Numbered from the stretch's first letter, positions 44,331 to 56,639 are shown. The stretch is DNA of 64,000 nucleotides from Tetrastigma voinierianum (GCA_016808115.1 JAEQBH010000986.1:620001-684000); one strand, 5' to 3'. Made by a program: numbers and translations. The notes: generated from the letters alone by a model not told the origin.

Positions 44331-45085
44331 AGGCCTGTGTTCTTTGTCAGCAAATCCCCTTAAGCGGCGAGCCGGATATAACCACCTCCGAGCAGGCTGC
44401 CTTAGCCCCTCAGGACGGTGCCCGAAGCTCCACCCATACTTCGGGCTCATCCGGGTTGTGGTGCTAACTAATCTTCCACTCTGAGGCCTGATTCATAAAC
44501 TGATCGTATCGGAAGGATGGCGGATTAGGTAATGGAGTTAAGCGAGTATGGCATCATTTAAGCTAGACTTTGAAGAAGGCAAGTCTTGGCGGCTTCATCC
44601 AGCGAGAAATCCGCGACGAGACACGCGTGCAGCGAGTGCGGTGGACACTCCTAGCGTAGATTGGGCTTCCCGAACTGGCCGGGGCGGGCATTGGTCTCTG
44701 ATTAACCTCCCAGTGGGGAGAAGATTGAGCAGGCGATGCCAGGTTCGGCCCAGTATGCGGTAACAAATGTCAGTGCGGGCCATGATAGCGGTTTCGGGCT
44801 CGCACTCACCATGAGTCTTTGACAATCTTTGATTCAGGCGATTCACGGTGGTTGTCGAGACGGGTTAACCTGGTCGAGTCGGGATCCCGAATGGCCAGTA
44901 TGCTTCCACAGTCAAGTGAAATTAAATACACTCGGCACGGAAACTTGAATATGTTCCCGGAATTTGTAATGGGGCGGTCGATGCCTTAGCGAGTCGTGGG
45001 CTTCATTCTTGGAGGGAAATCGTATTTCTCCCATCACCACTATCAGCGGACTCCCTCGTCTTTGCATGCCCCGAGTAAACGGATA
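44331..45085 (+). pseudogene. Tat RNase H region, two domains, broken
   Basis: A first domain is visible as RPVFFVSKSP, a PYF/PILR block, VVVLTNLPL, and MELSEYGII (about 44335-44560). A second domain (about 44670-45080) shows an IEQAMPGS-like block and NGAVDALAS near 44970-45000, the N-x-x-ADALA landmark. Having a second RNase H-like domain after the first is usual for Tat-clade elements. Multiple frameshifts are present. Confidence 0.65.
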
Positions 45086-45099
45086 GAGGGAGAAGTTCA

Positions 45100-46260
45100 C
45101 TGTTAAATGATGGACCCCATACAACTATACATAGCCACGGGGGAACTACCTAATGACGAGGCAAGAGGCTCCACGGAGTTACAGATTCGATCGACTAGTC
45201 TCTATGATAGGCAGTACATTTATCTGAAGCGATCCGTGACAGGCCCGTACCTGATGTGTCTAACCCCGGCGAGAGCCGGTATGTATTAGCTGAATTGCAT
45301 GAAAGGCATATGCGGGAATCACCCAGGAAGAACTGTAGCACAGAGGCTGCACTCGGAAGGTATTGGCGGTGGTGAAGCGGCTGGAATTCACGTCGAAATG
45401 TGACCGCGCGGCCAGATGGCCTGCGGAAATCCGCGGGTCTGAGACTTGAGTCTCCATCTCTAGCCCATGGCCATTAAACCGATGGGGATTGATATAGTCG
45501 GTCAGCTTCCTTTGCCGCAGACTCAAAAAGAAACTATTATTTGGTCGCCATAAGTTCTTTAAATAAATGGATAGAGGCGCGCTTTCGTTAATAAAAGATA
45601 GAGATGTTACTCGGTTTATCACGGAAAAACGTGCTCCTAGGTTCGGCATCCCAGAATCAATCATGTCGATGTCGGCGTGGTTGTGTGCAGTCTCACAGGG
45701 ACTTTACCGAAGTGAAGATAAAAATTGCTCTCTACCCCTCGGTATACATAGCGATGTGGCAAAGCCTCGACAAAACCTGATGCTTGCCTTGAAAAGCGGT
45801 TGGAGCTAAGCTAAAGGGAAATGGGTGGAAGAACTCCCCGGGGTGACACAGGCCTACGAACCAAAGCCAGCGGCATCTCTCATTTGCGCTCACTAACGGG
45901 ATGGAAGAACATTATCCCCAAGAGATTAGTGCGCCCACCATCAGAGGCGACTCACGCGGGTCGGAAAATGCGGAATCAATAGCCGGGGAGTTAGGCGTGA
46001 TGATGGGCTACGGAGCCTTGTGTCTGGCGCGTCTGCCAACGCCGCTTGGCGAACTCTTATAACGAGACGGTCGAGCCTCGGGTGTGTCGTAGGGTGATCA
46101 CGGTCTTGAGGATTTGCCGAGAATCTTGCGGACCAGCTGCGGGGGAAATTCCAACCCGGCGGAGGACCTTATGTCGTGACCTTGAACCGGTGAAGCCGGG
46201 TCCTACGCTATAGATAAAACGAGATGGAACCCTTATGCATGAAGTGTGGAATGCCATACA
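45100..46260 (+). pseudogene. Tat integrase, broken
   Basis: MDPIQLYIATGELPNDE and the block YLKRSVTGPYLMCLTPAR begin the domain (45107-45289), then MKGICGNHPGR carries the histidine part of the zinc finger. The core appears in changing frames: MGIDIVGQLPLPQ (first catalytic aspartate), RFGIPESI, and a KGKWVEELPGV-like stretch near 45810-45845. C-terminal elements up to about 46250 are decayed. The second aspartate and glutamate cannot be assigned securely. Confidence 0.75.
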
Positions 46261-46334
46261 CTTGAAGAGTACTCCAAATAAAGAATATCTTTATTTTTGC
46301 CTACTCGCATGTCTTCGTATATTTTTTCATTATA

Positions 46335-46650
46335 CAGGGTCAAATTTAAAAGCTCGGATGACTCAGTAAAATGACCTATCCGGCCTAGCATAAATAACAT
46401 CTAGCTAGTCAATTTAAAGCCGGATGTGTGATGGAAATTACCTATCGGCGGCGTAAATAACATCTAGGCGGTCAAATTTAAAAGCACGGATAGCGCGATA
46501 AAATGACTTTATCCGCCCATTTACGTAGATAACATCTAATGGTGAATTTAAACTGGATGGAGAGTAAAATGACTATCAGGCCCGGCATAAATGTATCATT
46601 TGGTCGAATGTAAAAGCAGAATGACATAGTGAATGACTATCAGGAACAAC
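46335..46650 (+). repeat. Tandem repeat of about 61-71 bp, five degenerate copies
   Basis: Units led by gtcaaatttaaaagc occur at about 46339, 46408, 46471, 46542 and 46603, each followed by cggat, taaaatgac, tatc-gg and cataaataacatcta blocks. The array separates the integrase from the antisense ORF, where Tat elements often carry variable tandem repeats. Confidence 0.75.
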
Positions 46651-47115
46651 CATGACAGTTACCCATCCGACTCCATACGGATGATTTCTACGCCACATGC
46701 GCTCAGATAGTGCGGCAAGCAAAAAATCAATACAAACCAGGACGTAGTATCCAGCGTCACAATGAAGGCACATCAAACAAAAATGCTAGAAGAAAGAAGG
46801 ATGTAAATTGTTTGGTGCAAAAACAACGACCGGTCTGATCTCGCCTCCGCAAGCACTCGAGCCACTAGTTAGCGGCATCCTTAACCCCGTGGATTCGGCC
46901 CGAAGCGGGAGCTCCATTGGAAGAGTCGCCTCCTCTCAGGCGCGATTAGGGCTATTCCACAGGCGTTCCTCCACGCTACTTGGCGATTGGATCTGAGGAT
47001 AGAGCAACGAGACAGGAATTAGCAGGAGGCCCCGACGGGGTTAGCGAGAACTACGGAGTTAATGGGGCCCCGGGGATCCGGCATTCCATCGGGATGCGAG
47101 GCTTGCTCCCTTATG
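46651..47115. other. Spacer between repeat array and antisense ORF
   Basis: No motif recognised on either strand; presumably non-coding retrotransposon sequence. Confidence 0.35.
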
Positions 47116-49521
47116 TTATGTGTAAAAACCTGGCTGACCATAGCCATAGTTGAATGGCTTGTCGTAGCTTGCATCGAACTTGGCCTCGATCGCCTCTCTA
47201 CTCGATATGACCTTTTCCGGAGGAATGGCGAAATCATCCTTTATGGTCCCCGAAGCTCGAAAATCGAGGAAGCGCTCCTTCGAATCCAAGCGAAGCTGTT
47301 TTCTTCCCTCCACCTTATTCAAGCCTCCCCGCGGGGTTGTTGCCTCCCGAAGCGACTTCACGCTCGGACTCCGCCTTGACGGCGCTTTCATGCCGTAGAA
47401 GCGCGTTGAACCACAGCGAAGCTCGGACTCCATACGTGGCAGGTATTGCGGCCCCTTGATCTCGGCTTGGCCGCCGGCGCCTCATGGCGTGCGCATCCTC
47501 GGCCTTTGCCGAGCGACTCTTTGGCGAGATTCCGCCTCGGCTCGGGCGGCGGCATGACTTCGGCCATCGCTGTAAAACCTTTCTGCGTCTCACTTCGGCC
47601 ATTCGGCCCGGACATATAATCGCCCGGTAATTGGCATCCCTTAGCGAACTCGAACTCGTGATCTTTGAAGCGCCATGTTCGAATAAGCGACGGCTGAAGA
47701 ACCCATTAAGGCCACAAAAATCAAGCATTGGCGCTAATATCACATAACGAAACTCGTTATCTTACTAGTTGGTCGGTAGAGCGTAATTCTGATTCGCGGA
47801 CTTGTATCCTGTCGCCGATAATCCGCTGGAATATCTCCTTCCGGAGTCCTTGCGAAGCGCTCACCATATGATCCTCGCCAAAACCCATGCCGTGATTCTC
47901 GACATCCGAGCATGTGCGGATACAAATTGTTAATTGGTCCGACGCGGACTCTCCACGGTGGAAAGGCTCGTGACTTCATGATATACTTCACACCTGTCAG
48001 CCACGGGGTAGGTACTTCCCACTTTCGAAGGCTCCAGGCTCACGCGGAGGGCATAACGATTGAGTTTATAATCCGCTCCCCCAAGTGCGCAGGTCGGTCG
48101 GCCTCCTTTGGCTCTGCTCCAAGGGAGACCCAGTCGGCTCAGTTTGATCTGTGGGCCCTGATTCAGGAGAGCCAGGGATGATAATGGCTTGCACCTCAAA
48201 CCTCCTCGGCCAGCCCAGGCGACTAGGTCCCATGACTTGCAAGGCGAGGCGATGTTAGGCTCAGGAACTTCGGCTACCGCTTCCTCTTACGGCGTAGCGG
48301 TATAACGACCCTAGTCGTCCTTTCTCCGGGTTCCTCCTCCTCCGAATCACGGAAATCCTCGTGTTCGTACCTAACCCGAGGAGCGAAATCCTCCCCCTTG
48401 GACCCGGGTCGTTAGGTGGCGGTGCCCCTTTCCGGCTAATCTTTACCACTCGGTGGGTAGATTCGGCCACTCGCTCAGGCAAAGGGAGCCGTTCGGGATG
48501 GTCACTCCTAGTTCTCCAACTGGGAACGGGATGGGCAGAACTGGAATCCTCACTAGGAAAAGTGGACGAACCCGATGCGTTTCCAGCACCCTGCACCCGA
48601 CTTGATGCCTCAACTACTGGGTCGCCGGAGGGACGGGCGCCGCTCGAAATCAGACATCGTAGGTCAGCAATGAAAAAATGCTCCCCTTCCCTGATGTCAG
48701 AAAGCGACGGTCGAGGGGAATGGCCAGGAGGGTGTAAAGTCGGGTTCAGCTCCCGGCGTATATATTATCTAAGAAGTTAGGAGAACCTTGTAGTGGCGTC
48801 TGCTCGAAAATCTCGATGGCAGTAGATTTCTCGGCTCGACTTCTCCACCAGGTTCAACTGGCACGCCTTGCAGGCCTTCCACTGTGAAGCGGCCCCAGGT
48901 TAGTCCATCATAACACCAAATATCAGGGAAAAGGCAGTCGGGCCAGTCCCCCTTTCGACCACACCTTGGGAAAAGACTTAGGTGGAGTTGATGCAGGCAG
49001 GGAGCCGGGGGACTCATCCCGGGGTCGCCTCACTTGCAACACGCCTTCGCCTCGCCGTCTTGGGTAGTCGAGGGGCAGATTAACAACCTGAAGTCGGGGT
49101 TCGAGCCAAACATGGACATCAGGCCGCCACCTTTATTCTAAAAAAATAAATCATACAAAGCTCGACCAATGAGAGATTGAGTTGGTATAGGTGGTTCAAC
49201 ACGCAGCACCCGATCAAAATACAAATGACGTTGGGGTGGATAAAATGGGGTGCCGGGTAAAATCTGAATTGCCGACTAGGGCTGGCACGGGAAGCGCGGC
49301 TGGCTGCGAGGTGCTCCGTTAAAAAACACCGTTATGACCCACCCCGAGGTAGACTCATCCGTCCTTTCCATCAACTGGAGGTTAATGTTATCGGGCACCT
49401 CGCAGTAAGCCATTAACTCCTCCATCGTCATGGACAAAATGATGTTGCTTGCAGAAGGCGTCGCCCGGGTGCGCCCTCCGGGTTGACCACTCGTGGAAGT
49501 TTCTTCCTTACCCCTCGCCAT
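47116..49521 (-). pseudogene. Antisense ORF of the Tat element (transposase_28/gag-like), broken
   Basis: The ATG at 49521 on the - strand opens MARGKEETSTSGQPGGRTRA and an MEELMAYCEVPDNI block. In changing frames there follow RVLRVEPPIPTQSL-like and WCYDGLTWGRFTVEGLQGVP stretches (about 49230-48860), then a long charged, low-complexity part (48600-47120). A protein coded opposite to gag-pol, 3' of integrase, is known in several Tat-lineage elements (for example gene23 of maize Grande), and this one resembles the plant 'putative gypsy type transposon' domain. Its function is unknown. At least six frames are needed to follow it, so it is not expressed intact. Confidence 0.55.
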
Positions 49522-50023
49522 TCCACAAGAAGATCAAAAGGAGAATAGAAAACGAATATTAGACTCTAGCCATATACCCAATTGGTACGAAGGCATACCC
49601 AAGCTCGGGCAAGGACCGGCCGGGCTGAATAAGTTTTAAACCACACCTCCTATTCCAGACTCTTGCTTAGGAAACCGGTCGGTCACCATGGTCCCCCAAC
49701 ATTCTTTAGGGGCGATGATGGTTACTGCGAAATGGAGTGCTGAAGTGCTTTTAACAATGGCCCGCGAATAGATGCAAGGTTAGACTGACTATTCGCGACA
49801 AATGGTCGTAGGAGGAAACCCAGGATAAACCCCGAAAAGAGCGAAAGGAAAAAGTCACGACTTAATGATGCCTATCTATATATCAACGCCTAGGGCCTAC
49901 GGTCGCATGTAATGCACCGATGACTAACCGTCTGCCCGGTGATTTGCCTCCGGCAGCGCGGCGGGCATAGGAGCGAAGGTGGGCTGAGCCGGGACCGCCG
50001 CTCGGCTGATTAGTTAATGGTCG
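49522..50023. other. Non-coding 3' part of the Tat element
   Basis: Upstream region of the antisense ORF, possibly its promoter. No specific motif identified. Confidence 0.35.
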
Positions 50024-51984
50024 ATTTGTAAAACATGAGAAAATTGATTTTTACGAAAGGTAAAGCGTAATTTCGGTTGGCAGAGTCTCTAAATACCGGA
50101 TGGCCAACGGACTTAATGGTTAAATTAGGTCTCGCCAATCTAACAACTTTAGAAAAGTTTAGGTCGTAGTGCAGAGACAGTCGAATATTTTATGAATTTA
50201 CGGGTGATAAATCGTCGATTGACCGGGGGCCAGATTTTACGAAAATTTTGGAAATGGGATGACTGATTAAGTTCATTTTACACTAAGTGACCCGAAATAA
50301 ATTTTCGGGACGAGAAATGGACCCAAATGGGAATAATAATCGTTTATCAAATGATAATAATAATAATGATAATATAATAATAATAATAATATTATTGTGC
50401 AATAAATATTATTATTATAATAATAAAGAAAAAAAAATCATCAAAAGGAGGAGTGTCGGAGAGGGAGGCGGGTTAGAGAGGAGAATATTTTTTTTATTTT
50501 ATTTTTTTCGCTTCTTTTTTTTTTGAATCTCACAATCGGACGCTGGGTGAGGTTTCGTCGGGGAGTTTGAAAGGCAAAGTTCGTCATACGATGAGAGTTA
50601 CGCGTGGGCGTGAAGTTAGAGTTTGACCTTATTCAGTAAAAGTCAGGGGTTTTATCCTTACTTGAAGTTACATTTGGTTAAGTGTTTTGTAATATTTCGG
50701 TTGGTTTGAGGCCTTGAATGGCGGGTTTGGTCGATCTGAAAACTTGAGATGCAGAATTGTGAGATTTTGAAATTTTGGAGCAGTTTGGACATTCCAGTGG
50801 CTGTGTAAGGGCTGTTTGAGTGTTTGTTTAATAATTTATTAAAATATTTTTTAAAATGAATGACTTGAGTTATTATGTGGGTGTAGGTCGATCTTAAGTT
50901 TGATGTGTGCGTGATGCTCCTTTGATTATATGGAATATAATTGTGTGTATAAACTGCTTGGAGATGAGATTGTGATTTGCTCATTATATGAAATATAATG
51001 GTGTGTGTGTAAATAAATGAAGATGAGATTGTGTGAATTCTTTCCAGATAAGTAATTTACAGGTGAATGTTTGTCGATATTGAATATTTCCAGGCAAATT
51101 TGGTTTGATGTTGATCATTAAATTACATGTGGTGATGCCAATTTGTGAAATAGCATAATTGAAGTATATTGTATAAAAATGATTGAAATGTGTGTCATTT
51201 ACATTATGCGGCACAGGTAACACAGAATTTAGGTGTGAGTGCATGACATGGGCACCTACGAAAAAGCGAACATGGTTGCGAAGGAATTTCGCGGGATGAT
51301 TTTCGGGAGAAAGAGGGTTGGGAGGGCAGTCAAAGCCAGTCATTCGGATAGAGGTATTATGTTTATTTCGAATTTGCTCCAAATAGCATTCGCCTTGGAG
51401 GGTAGTCTCATATTTTCTGGGCAAGATTCGGGTAGTGTATTTTCAAAATAACAAGTTTTGTTTTGAAAATGATATTTTTCTCATACGTAGACAGAAGCGA
51501 GTGTAGCAGGGAGTCGGTGAGAACTCGAGACATGAGTGGGCATTTAGACATTAGTAGGATCGATATGTGCTTGAGTGTGTGTTTAAATTGCAGACATTAT
51601 ACTGCACTTAGGTGGAAGTAACTGGAATTTAAGATTGATTCATTTCTTGGGCGATAAACTCCTGCAATAGAGAGAGACATTTTTCAGATACGGGCGTTCG
51701 AGGAAAGACGGCTCATCTTAGAGGCAGATTTTGAAGAAAGCCCAGGGTTGTGGCTGATATTTTGGATAATATGTATTAAATTGTAGATTTTAATATGTGT
51801 TGTATTAAGAGTAATGAAATAGCTCTTGTTGTGGAATATAGTTGGGTATATGTTTAGTGAGTCATTGATGCGGGGGCCCAGTGGCCCGTTTATAGTGTCG
51901 GTCCTTAGTAAATACAGGGCCGTCATAAAGTCCCACTAGCAGGGTTGTGAATTAGTCAGCGGACACCGGGTTTTGGGGTGTCAC
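50024..51984 (+). repeat. Candidate solo LTR nested in the Tat element
   Basis: The segment is much more A/T-rich than the flanking element. It carries features of Del/Tekay-type gypsy LTRs: gacccgaaataaattttcggg (about 50289) and an end of cggacaccgggttttggggt followed by gtcac. The pentamer GGTCG occurs just outside both edges (50019-50023 and 51985-51989), a candidate target duplication. No internal retrotransposon sequence accompanies it. It also holds an ATT/AAT microsatellite. Confidence 0.45.
50339..50430. repeat. AAT/ATT microsatellite with hairpin potential
   Basis: Runs of aataataat before and attattatt after position 50396, together forming a short inverted repeat. Located inside the candidate solo LTR. 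Confidence 0.9.
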
Positions 51985-52728
51985 GGTCGGCAGATTAATA
52001 GTGTCATAATATTCAGCGGCCCCGATTAGGCGGAATGCGGATCGTCATACCGCGGTACGATAAGACACTAAGGTACCGAGGCTGATTTTATTAATTGCAC
52101 CAAAGGTGTTCGACGTACATAGCGTGCTTGTTGCAGAGCAATCGCCATTGTCGATCGACTAACATTGGAACTTACAAGACACCGAAATACAAGTAAGCAG
52201 GTGGCCATCCGCGCTTTAGGACCACGAAAAGCGTGCGAGTAAGACGGAGGAAAAGATGGAGATGTGGCTGAAAAGTGAAGCAGTCGCGGGGATTAGACGG
52301 GGTGTGCCGGGATTCCATTTGAGTTTAGAACCACCCAAAGACCACAGAAACGATTAGGCTCCGCTCAGGCATGCATGGATTCTAGCCATCCATGCTTGGA
52401 AGCGCTCAAATAATCGATGTGATGTCTTCATCATGATCCCGATTTTGGTCTCGACAGCTGGTGAGTTATCCTTCCACACCACCCGGAGAACATGGATAAC
52501 CAGTAGAACAACGAACGTCGTCACCCTTTAGCCTTTTATAACAACCTCTAGTCTCAGGATTAATTCAAGCAACCGTATAACATCTAATGCAGTTTCAAAA
52601 AAGTTACAAAATTCACATTGAAATTCAACAACATTGATCACCATATTCCCATGATATGGCGGTCGAGCTTGTTCCTTTTTTTTTTTTTCAGGCAGGACGA
52701 TCACCCTCCCGGCGGGAAAAATGGGGCA
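51985..52728 (+). other. 3' untranslated part of the Tat element with polypurine tract
   Basis: No coding motif. It ends with ggcgggaaaaatggggca right before the 3' LTR, a plausible polypurine tract. Confidence 0.5.
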
Positions 52729-53356
52729 TGTGGGTACCATGGGCGAGCTCGGTTCCCACAGCCCGGCAGCCTGATGAGGCCCCGTGGAACCCGGACCACA
52801 AGAGCCGTGACCCGGGAGGCATGGGCGACTCTGCGCGGGAATGAGACGCCTCTTATCTGGGCCGCCTCATTCCCAATGCCCGGGTGCCAGAATCACCTCC
52901 TTTGCTGGATGCTTCTTTACGATCGGCGACTACCAAGCAGAGTGCAGCCCAGGCTCTTGCTGATATAAGTATATGTTCTCCTAAGAGTGTTGACCCCCGC
53001 CTCCAGCGGAATAGGAAGCTCCCATCGGCCCAGCTCGTTCGGGGCTTGATTCACATAAAAAACAGAGTCATCACCGAAATGAGGGCGACCTTCCCATACC
53101 TTTATGGGAAGAAATAGTCCCTCTCCATGGAAGATGATCCTTTCTCCCTCCATAAAGAAAAAAATCACCAAATGAGGTGCGACATTCTCAATTAGGATAT
53201 TCTGATTTGGCCTTTCAGTCTTTCAAAAAAAGTTAACTTTGCCATGTCGGAGGGGCGACGGAACTGCAAGTCGTCTTCTTGTTTGTTGCGAGGTTGTGGC
53301 CGTGGTGGCCAGTGAATGCCCAACGATCCATGACTCTACGAGAATTGGGAACTACA
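52729..53356 (+). repeat. 3' LTR of the Tat element
   Basis: Starts TGTGGGTACCATGGGC and ends GGAACTACA, 628 bases, followed by the ATTAC target duplication. Its end portion matches 41400-41585 of the 5' LTR; its middle part is absent there. Confidence 0.9.
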
Positions 53357-54390
53357 ATTACTGAAATAAACAAATCTTGGAATAATTGATTTCTTCATCA
53401 TATGAATTATATCAAACAAGCATTAAGACCTCTTGAATCTCGTCTTGTCATGAACGGAAGTTGATGACCAAGCATTTTCTTTGTGGCATGAACGGCTTGG
53501 ACACCCAGGACTTTCAATGATGCGTCGTATAGTTCAAAATTCTAACGGGCATCCATGCGACAGATAAATTTTAAAAATATCATGATTTAGTTGTCTTGCT
53601 TGTTCTCGAAACAAATTAATTATTAGATCATCTTTTACAAAGATTGTGTTTGAATCCAGTGTATTTAGAACGTATTCGAGGGATATTTGTGGGAGCTTAT
53701 TCGCTCTGCAAGTGGATGCGATTTATTTTATGGTTTTAATTGATGCGTCCACTAGATGTTCTCATGTATACTTTGTTTCTACTCGGAATGTTGCATTTGC
53801 CAAATTATTAGCCCAGATAATTTGGCTCATGTCACAAATCTTTAATCATCTATCAAGGCAGTCGTCTGTATCTTTGGTGAATTCTCATCTCAAGCCTTCG
53901 ATTATTACTTATGCCATTGGAATAAGTGTTCAATAACTTAATTGCTCATGTTCATACTCATAATGGGTTAATTTGAATCGGCTGCTCTGGCGTCTGCGAT
54001 TAATTCTTAGTAAATCTTTTGAACCGCAATTGCCTTTATCAGCATGAGGGCATGTTATTATTCATGCTATGAATTTAATTCGCCTTCGTCCTACAGCTAA
54101 TCAAGATTTATCCCTATTACAACTTGTTATAGGTTATCAACCTAATATTTCACATTTACGTGTTTTTGTTTGTCTTGTTTATATTCCCTTTGCCAAAATA
54201 TCAGTAAGCTGGTCCTGTCGTCTTGATATTTTATGTTGGTTTTCAATTTTTCATCTATTAACTATATTGAGCTTCTCATGTGAGGTTTCTTATTCGATTT
54301 GCAGATTGTCATTTCTAGGCAAGATGTTTTCATGATTAGGGAAAATGATTCAGAAGAATTGTGAGAGTACACATGGAATTTGAATCATCT
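53357..54390 (+). pseudogene. Copia integrase, continuing after the insertion
   Basis: Right of the ATTAC duplication the frame resumes (TEINKSW). LWHERLGHPGLSMMRR (about 53480-53530) is the integrase zinc-finger histidine block. DICGSLFALQVDAIYFMVLIDASTRCSHVY (two catalytic-core landmarks, 53646 onward) is followed by LLAQIIWL and, near 53880-53940, the LKPSIITYAIGI stretch. NISHLRVFVCLVYIPFA (about 54147-54200) is the C-terminal block. Stops and frameshifts interrupt it throughout. Confidence 0.85.
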
Positions 54391-54999
54391 TTTCTCATCT
54401 TAACTTCCACAAGAAACAATATGAATTAGGCGCAGAATATAATTAATTTACAAGAGAAGGAGAGAAGGCACTGGAAAGAGAAAAGGAAGGAAGCACGTGA
54501 TTTTTGGTCATATATTGATTCAACAAGGTTGCAAAATCACATATAATGGCTACAAATATCTTAGTACGGATTGAAATTCCAATGGGAAAGTTGAAATATA
54601 GCGGGGCCCATGGTACAAGTATTGATTCAAAGCAGCGGACTGACCTGTTGGGCGAAAATCTGATTCTAGAAAAGAAAAGTGTTAAATTCAAGCTCCGAAG
54701 AGCACCACAATCAAATGATTAAATGGTGGACTAATAACCCTACTGGAGGCATTAATTTATTAAGGTATCTCATGAGATTGTATCGGTACATAACAATGAA
54801 GAGATGTCTGATATTATATACGTAAGGGAAAAATATGGATCAATACTACCCTTATAGATAATGTTTTCTTTCCAAGTGGCTATGGATATATCATAAGCAA
54901 TGATGAAGATGGGAGCACAAAATATGAATAAGTCTCGACGTTGAAATGATTGGTTAAAAATTGGAAAACAATTGAAACAGGAGTTAAGCTCCAACGGCT
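54391..54999 (+). pseudogene. Copia integrase-RT linker, decayed
   Basis: A degenerate linker between integrase and reverse transcriptase, with no strong domain motif. Open frames on the opposite strand here have no recognisable signature. Confidence 0.4.
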
Positions 55000-55690
55000 A
55001 AATATGAGATGTATTTGGACCAGTAGTTCAAACACCTAAAGATATAAAACACAATTGGGATCATAGATGGATCTTTGTACGAAAGCGAAATGAGGCAAAA
55101 TGAAATGAAGTCTAGATATAAAAGCCGCCTTTCCCAAGGCTTCTTACAAAGACATACAGGAATTAATTATCAGGAATATATTCTCCGTAATTGATCACAA
55201 CCATTCCAGTTCATTAATATATTAGTGGGTCTCAGAAGGGCATGATATGCGGGTTGTGGATCGTCCCACAACTCTATATGATCTATTCAATTTTAATGTA
55301 TATATGAAAATCCCTTAAGGATTCAAATTACTTGGAAGTAATGAATTCAAAACCACGGAGCATGTATTCAATCAAGTTACAACGATCCTTTTATGGATTA
55401 AAACAGTCTGGTCGAATGTGTTATAATTGTTTAAGCCAGTATTTGCTCAAAGAAGGATACGTGTATAATTCAATTTGCTCATGCATTTTTATCAAGAAAG
55501 TAGCAACTAGATTTGCAATTATTATGGTATATGTGGATGATTTGAATTTGATTGGGACTCCTAAAGAGCTCATCAAAACAATTGACTGTTTAAAAGAATT
55601 TGAAATGAAAGATCTTGGAAAAATAGAAAATATTGTCTGAACTTTGCGGATCGGCGTTGTTCGGATAATTGTATTAATCGTCAATCAACG
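55000..55690 (+). pseudogene. Copia reverse transcriptase
   Basis: HNWDHRWIFVRKRNE (about 55050) is the start block. The segment 55332-55640 shows RSMYSIKLQRSFYGLKQSGR, then SICSCIFIKK, FAIIMVYVDDLNLIGT and LKEFEMKDLGKIE. These are the copia landmarks L-x-x-S-L-Y-G-L-K-Q-x-x-R and YVDD, the latter intact. Between them stops are present, so the enzyme is not made. Confidence 0.9.
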
Positions 55691-55739
55691 CCTCTCGAAA
55701 AAGTCTTGAGCTTTCCTTATGGATAAATGCACCCTTGAA

Positions 55740-56420
55740 TTCCTGGATTTGTTAGGTAAGCAGTGATAAAGATCACATTTTAAAGAAGAAAAGAATTCTT
55801 TAGTCTGAAATCCCAATATCTGATATAATTGGTGCACTAATGTCTTTGTATCAAATGACGTTGCTTTACCGGTTAATTTACTAGCAAGATCGGTTGGCTT
55901 GACTAAAGGAACCTTGAATGGATTACAGCGTATGATAAGATATCTCGGATTAGGACATATGACCTTAGGATTATTTTATTCCAAAACGGCCCCAGAACCC
56001 ACAATTTTTAGATTTATGCGGGTGCCAAATATCTTTCGGACCCTCCAGCCCTCACAGCTCGATCCACAGGCAGTATATATTTGCGCGGAAATGTTGTATC
56101 TGAAGTTGATAAAAACCAACAATGGTGGCCACCTCCTGTAAATTAAATCTTTGCAATGTATGAAGCTAAGTCGGGAATGTGTCAGGTTGAGATCAGATGA
56201 CACATGAGAAAAATCATGTAGATTATCTTACCTCGAACAAACCCAGCTGATATTATATGAAGATAATGCATGTATTAGTGAAGTCAAATGAGGGATATAT
56301 TAAAGGTGATCCAAACTAGCACATTTCCTTAAGTGCCACATCTTAAAGGCTTTGAAAACGGTGATAAAATCAATGTGCAACGGATAAGGTCTAGTGATAA
56401 TCGCATTTGTTACAAAGCTG
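55740..56420 (+). pseudogene. Copia RNase H, broken
   Basis: Landmarks in shifted frames: VALPVNLLAR, HWNGIKHILRYL-like reading at 55905-55945 (as RMIRYLGLGHMTLGLFYSK), YADAG-like remnants at about 56020, and TNNGGHLL/KQTMVATSSNH-like near 56110-56150. These match the copia RNase H block following YVDD. A decayed tail leads to the 3' LTR. Confidence 0.75.
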
Positions 56421-56639
56421 CGCCCCTTCCTGACGTTCAAAGAGCTTTGTACCTGTATTGGTATCGTCGAATTAAAGATCTTGAGAATTAAGTATTATAT
56501 CATATCAGGAGATAATTATTAAAGATGTTGAGTATCTTTGCCTTTATTTTCCGGCCCATTAAGGTTTTATCCCAGCGGTTTTTCAGCATGGTTTAATGGT
56601 GAATCTGTATTTAGTGATGAATCCGTTCAATGAAGAGTG

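Larger units (their letters stand above)
41292..53356 (+). mobile_element. Ty3/gypsy Tat-lineage element, nested in copia
   Basis: Starts TGTGGGTACCATGGGC and ends ACTACA, with ATTAC duplicated on both sides. Inside are a Tat-type primer site, gag, protease, an RT missing its catalytic centre, RNase H, integrase, a tandem-repeat block, an ORF on the opposite strand, a candidate solo LTR, and a 3' LTR. Composition changes sharply to GC-rich at the left edge. The Tat lineage is inferred from the GGCGCC primer site, the doubled RNase H and the antisense ORF. Confidence 0.85.

Noticed and set aside
43711..48780. Many + and - strand open frames over the Tat pol and antisense region
   Set aside because: Shadow frames created by GC-rich sequence; only the frames carrying RT, RNase H, integrase or antisense-ORF landmarks were kept.
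53646..53936. A separate host gene at the frame with FMVLIDASTR
   Set aside because: The motifs are those of copia integrase, and they continue the frame interrupted at 41291.
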